NCBI GenBank assembly: GCA_029560815.1
Contig: JAKQKF010000250.1
Location: forward strand, 62,001-126,000
DNA from: a bacterium
GTDB lineage: Bacteria; KSB1; UBA2214
Direction of reading: 5' to 3'
DNA: 64,000 nt
Shown: positions 62,196 through 64,000 of the stretch, piece by piece
Position numbering within the stretch: position 1 is the first letter of the stretch
Layout of the letters: each line of letters starts with the position of its first letter
The notes under the pieces: generated by a model
What the model saw: the letters and a program-made list of their open reading frames with translations, nothing else
The model's database searches: none
What the model was told of the DNA's origin: nothing
Translations under genes and position numbers: made by a program

Positions 62196-64000
62196 TTATT
62201 CGGGTCCGACCGGCCTCTTCCTGTTCTGTGGTGTTTTGGCATCAGGCGGGATGGCTGCTCCGGGCGGAGCGGGTTTGTCCTCCACCGCCTTTTCGATCTC
62301 GACCTCTTCCTCCAGGGACGGCTTTTGCGGCGCCGGGGAGGGCGGCTCATCATCATCAGGATTGAGCACCTGCGGCCGGGTTCCACCCGGCTGCCCCGCC
62401 GCGTTTGCACCGGGAAGAGGAGCAGCACCCGCCGGGGATTGTCCCGCCGCCGTCGAATCCACCTGGGCCGAATCGGCCGCCACACCTGCGCTGCCGGTCG
62501 AATCAATAATGCCGGCCGCCTGCACGTTGCTGTCCGGGGCCAGGCTCCGTCTGAGGGAATCGCTCGCCGCTTTCGCCTTCTCGGCTGCCTGCTTGATCGA
62601 ATCGGCTATCGCCTTTTTACGTGCCTCGATGGCCTGGATGGCCTGCTCATGGCGGGTCAGCTTGTTCTTGAGATTCTTGCCGTAGGCCGACTCGGGATAC
62701 TTTTCCACGATGGTCTTGTAGGCTTCGATCGCCTTGTCGTAGGCGCTCATCTCGTGCTCATAGAGCCAGCCCTTGCTGAACTGAGCTTTGATGGCGTAGG
62801 GCGAAGAGGGATAATCATCGGCGATCGCATCGTAGAGCTTGAGCGCCCTCTTCAGATCCTTTTCATCCCACCAGGCCTTTTCGGCCTCCCGATAGACGAT
62901 GCCCGCAGTGTCCACCTTATCGCTGAGCAAAGGCCAGCCGAGAATGCGCCGCGCCCCCTCGGCATGGGGCGAACCGGGATAGAGATAGACCAGGCTGCGG
63001 AAAAGGGAGTCGGCCTGGAGGGTGTCTTTCTTGATTGCATAGATGATATAGCCGATTGAATAGAGGGCCCGGGCGGTCATGGCGCTGTCCGGTTTGCTCT
63101 CAACGACCTGGAGGAAAAGCCGCATTGAGGAGTCCGGGCGGTCGAAACTGAACATCAGCAGTTCGGCCAATTCGAGACGCTTCTCCGCCAGGGTGACACT
63201 CTTTTTCTTTTCGGCCTCCTCCTTGAGCAGGAGCTGTTGGGCGCTGTCGGAGAGGGCAGCGGTGGTCTGCAGGGAATCTGCGCCGGGGGCAGCCGCCATG
63301 CTGGCCGCAGCGGCCGCATCATCAGGGGTGTGGCTGCGGGGCGGGCGCCGATCGCGCCCGGTGTAATTCATCCACATACCGTCGGCGCCAAGATCGATGG
63401 GGGCGTCGTCCAGCTCTTCCTTCTTCTCCTTGCCGTTGCCGTCGGCCGCCAGCGAGTCCTCGGCCGTGGCGATGCCGAGAATTTCGTTGATCGACTTTTT
63501 CAGATCGAGCATCGACTTGATCGCGTCGGAACGCTCCTTGGCCCGCGTCGCCAGCAGCGAGGCGGATTGCTCGCCGCGCACCAGATCATAGTTTTCCTTG
63601 GCCTTGAGATAGTTCCCGTAACTCTGTTCCTCGATCTCGGCCAGGCCGTAATAGCTGCGCGCCGAGGCCTCCGTCCCCTTATGCTCCTCGATGATGTTGC
63701 GGTACCATTTGACGGCGGCCTCTTCGTCCCCCTTGGCCCGGTGGTTGTTGGCCAGCTGCAGCTTGATCATCGGGATGCGCTTGACCTCCAGCTCCTTGGC
63801 GAGCAGGAGCGAGAAGGTGCGGATAGCCCCCTCGTAATCCTTGAGCAGACCCTGGGATTCGCCCAGCTTGTAGGTCGCCTGGGATTTGAAATCCTCGTTT
63901 GGGCTGGCCTGGACGGCGCGGCGGAAGGAGGGCACGGCCTCCTCATACTGCTTGAGCTGGATCCGGCACTCCCCCAGCCGGTAAAAGGACATCGCCCGGA
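62196..64000 (-). CDS. TPR-repeat protein, C-terminal part (cut by window edge)
   Basis: At least 601 residues, open to the edge. TPR-like repeats fill the part nearest the edge (YRLGECRIQLKQYEEAV, YKLGESQGLLKDYEGAI) and again about the middle (LKLYDAIADDYPSSPYA, KAIEAYKTIVEKYPESAYG), the latter like YbgF/BamD-type repeats. The C-terminal 130 residues are low-complexity, rich in Ala, Pro, Asp and Ser. It is probably a periplasmic or outer-membrane assembly scaffold; whether a signal peptide exists cannot be seen here. It leads into pyrK with a 20-base gap. Confidence 0.85.
   Translation of the reverse strand, partial: RAMSFYRLGECRIQLKQYEEAVPSFRRAVQASPNEDFKSQATYKLGESQGLLKDYEGAIRTFSLLLAKELEVKRIPMIKLQLANNHRAKGDEEAAVKWYRNIIEEHKGTEASARSYYGLAEIEEQSYGNYLKAKENYDLVRGEQSASLLATRAKERSDAIKSMLDLKKSINEILGIATAEDSLAADGNGKEKKEELDDAPIDLGADGMWMNYTGRDRRPPRSHTPDDAAAAASMAAAPGADSLQTTAALSDSAQQLLLKEEAEKKKSVTLAEKRLELAELLMFSFDRPDSSMRLFLQVVESKPDSAMTARALYSIGYIIYAIKKDTLQADSLFRSLVYLYPGSPHAEGARRILGWPLLSDKVDTAGIVYREAEKAWWDEKDLKRALKLYDAIADDYPSSPYAIKAQFSKGWLYEHEMSAYDKAIEAYKTIVEKYPESAYGKNLKNKLTRHEQAIQAIEARKKAIADSIKQAAEKAKAASDSLRRSLAPDSNVQAAGIIDSTGSAGVAADSAQVDSTAAGQSPAGAAPLPGANAAGQPGGTRPQVLNPDDDEPPSPAPQKPSLEEEVEIEKAVEDKPAPPGAAIPPDAKTPQNRKRPVGPE

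Noticed and set aside
1..64000. tRNA or rRNA genes, CRISPR arrays, intact transposases
   Set aside because: None could be recognised by eye on either strand; a tRNAscan or Infernal run would be decisive.

Overview
The window looks like a chromosomal segment of a GC-rich (about 60% by eye), double-membraned bacterium of the FCB superphylum. A candidate phylum such as KSB1, Calditrichota or a relative is my guess. The basis is five exported proteins that end in a PNPFNP-type C-terminal domain (the module usually annotated as a type IX secretion, T9SS, sorting signal), two PorV-like outer membrane proteins, a TonB-dependent receptor with a carboxypeptidase-regulatory-like N-terminus, and DUF5683-like proteins. 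I see no tRNA, rRNA, CRISPR array, intact insertion sequence or prophage.

Layout. 1-4.4 kb (+): a heterodimeric ABC exporter pair (the first subunit is cut by the window edge) and an exported GH13 alpha-amylase, closed by two tandem copies of the same terminator. 4.5-12.9 kb (-): a large FG-GAP/UnbV surface protein, an exported YtcJ-type amidohydrolase, a phosphodiester-glycosidase surface protein and a small ferredoxin. 13.1-15.3 kb (+): an SpmA-SpmB fusion and a papain-like protease without signal peptide. 15.4-33.5 kb (-): a saccharide-utilisation region: TonB-dependent receptor, surface protein, lipoprotein, PorV-like protein, GH31, GH2, a protein with an internal duplication, a TIG/NHL-type lipoprotein and a GH51-like hydrolase. 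The predicted activities (alpha-xylosidase, beta-galactosidase, arabinofuranosidase) fit trimming of xyloglucan-like side chains, but there is no SusD. 33.8-42.8 kb (-): an uncharacterised envelope cluster: PorV, an M6-protease-like protein that has lost its HExxH motif, a fusion of gluzincin peptidase, beta-propeller and probable outer membrane barrel, and two DUF5683-like paralogues.

42.8-43.4 kb is the most unusual non-coding stretch. It is AT-rich and carries a good promoter, a long three-part hairpin and a T-run terminator, all placed before porV. 43.4-56.5 kb (-) is a very compact 16-gene run, ecfT-truA-fsa-htrA-purB-purC-pssA-DUF4321-tatA-tatA-gatA-gatB-efp-accB-accC-gcvH, with a candidate promoter in front of ecfT. 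56.6-59.0 kb (+) is a three-gene operon of a PqqD-like protein, an M29-type aminopeptidase and an M55 D-aminopeptidase, behind a good sigma70-like promoter. 59.1-64 kb (-) holds a TPR protein (cut by the edge), pyrK, pyrD, rlpA and cdsA, ending in a terminator shared with the convergent operon.

The genes best worth follow-up are the structured leader before porV, the peptidase-propeller-barrel fusion with its neighbouring pseudo-protease, the SusD-less hemicellulose locus and the PqqD/peptidase operon. All functional names rest on motif recognition by eye; no database search was run.
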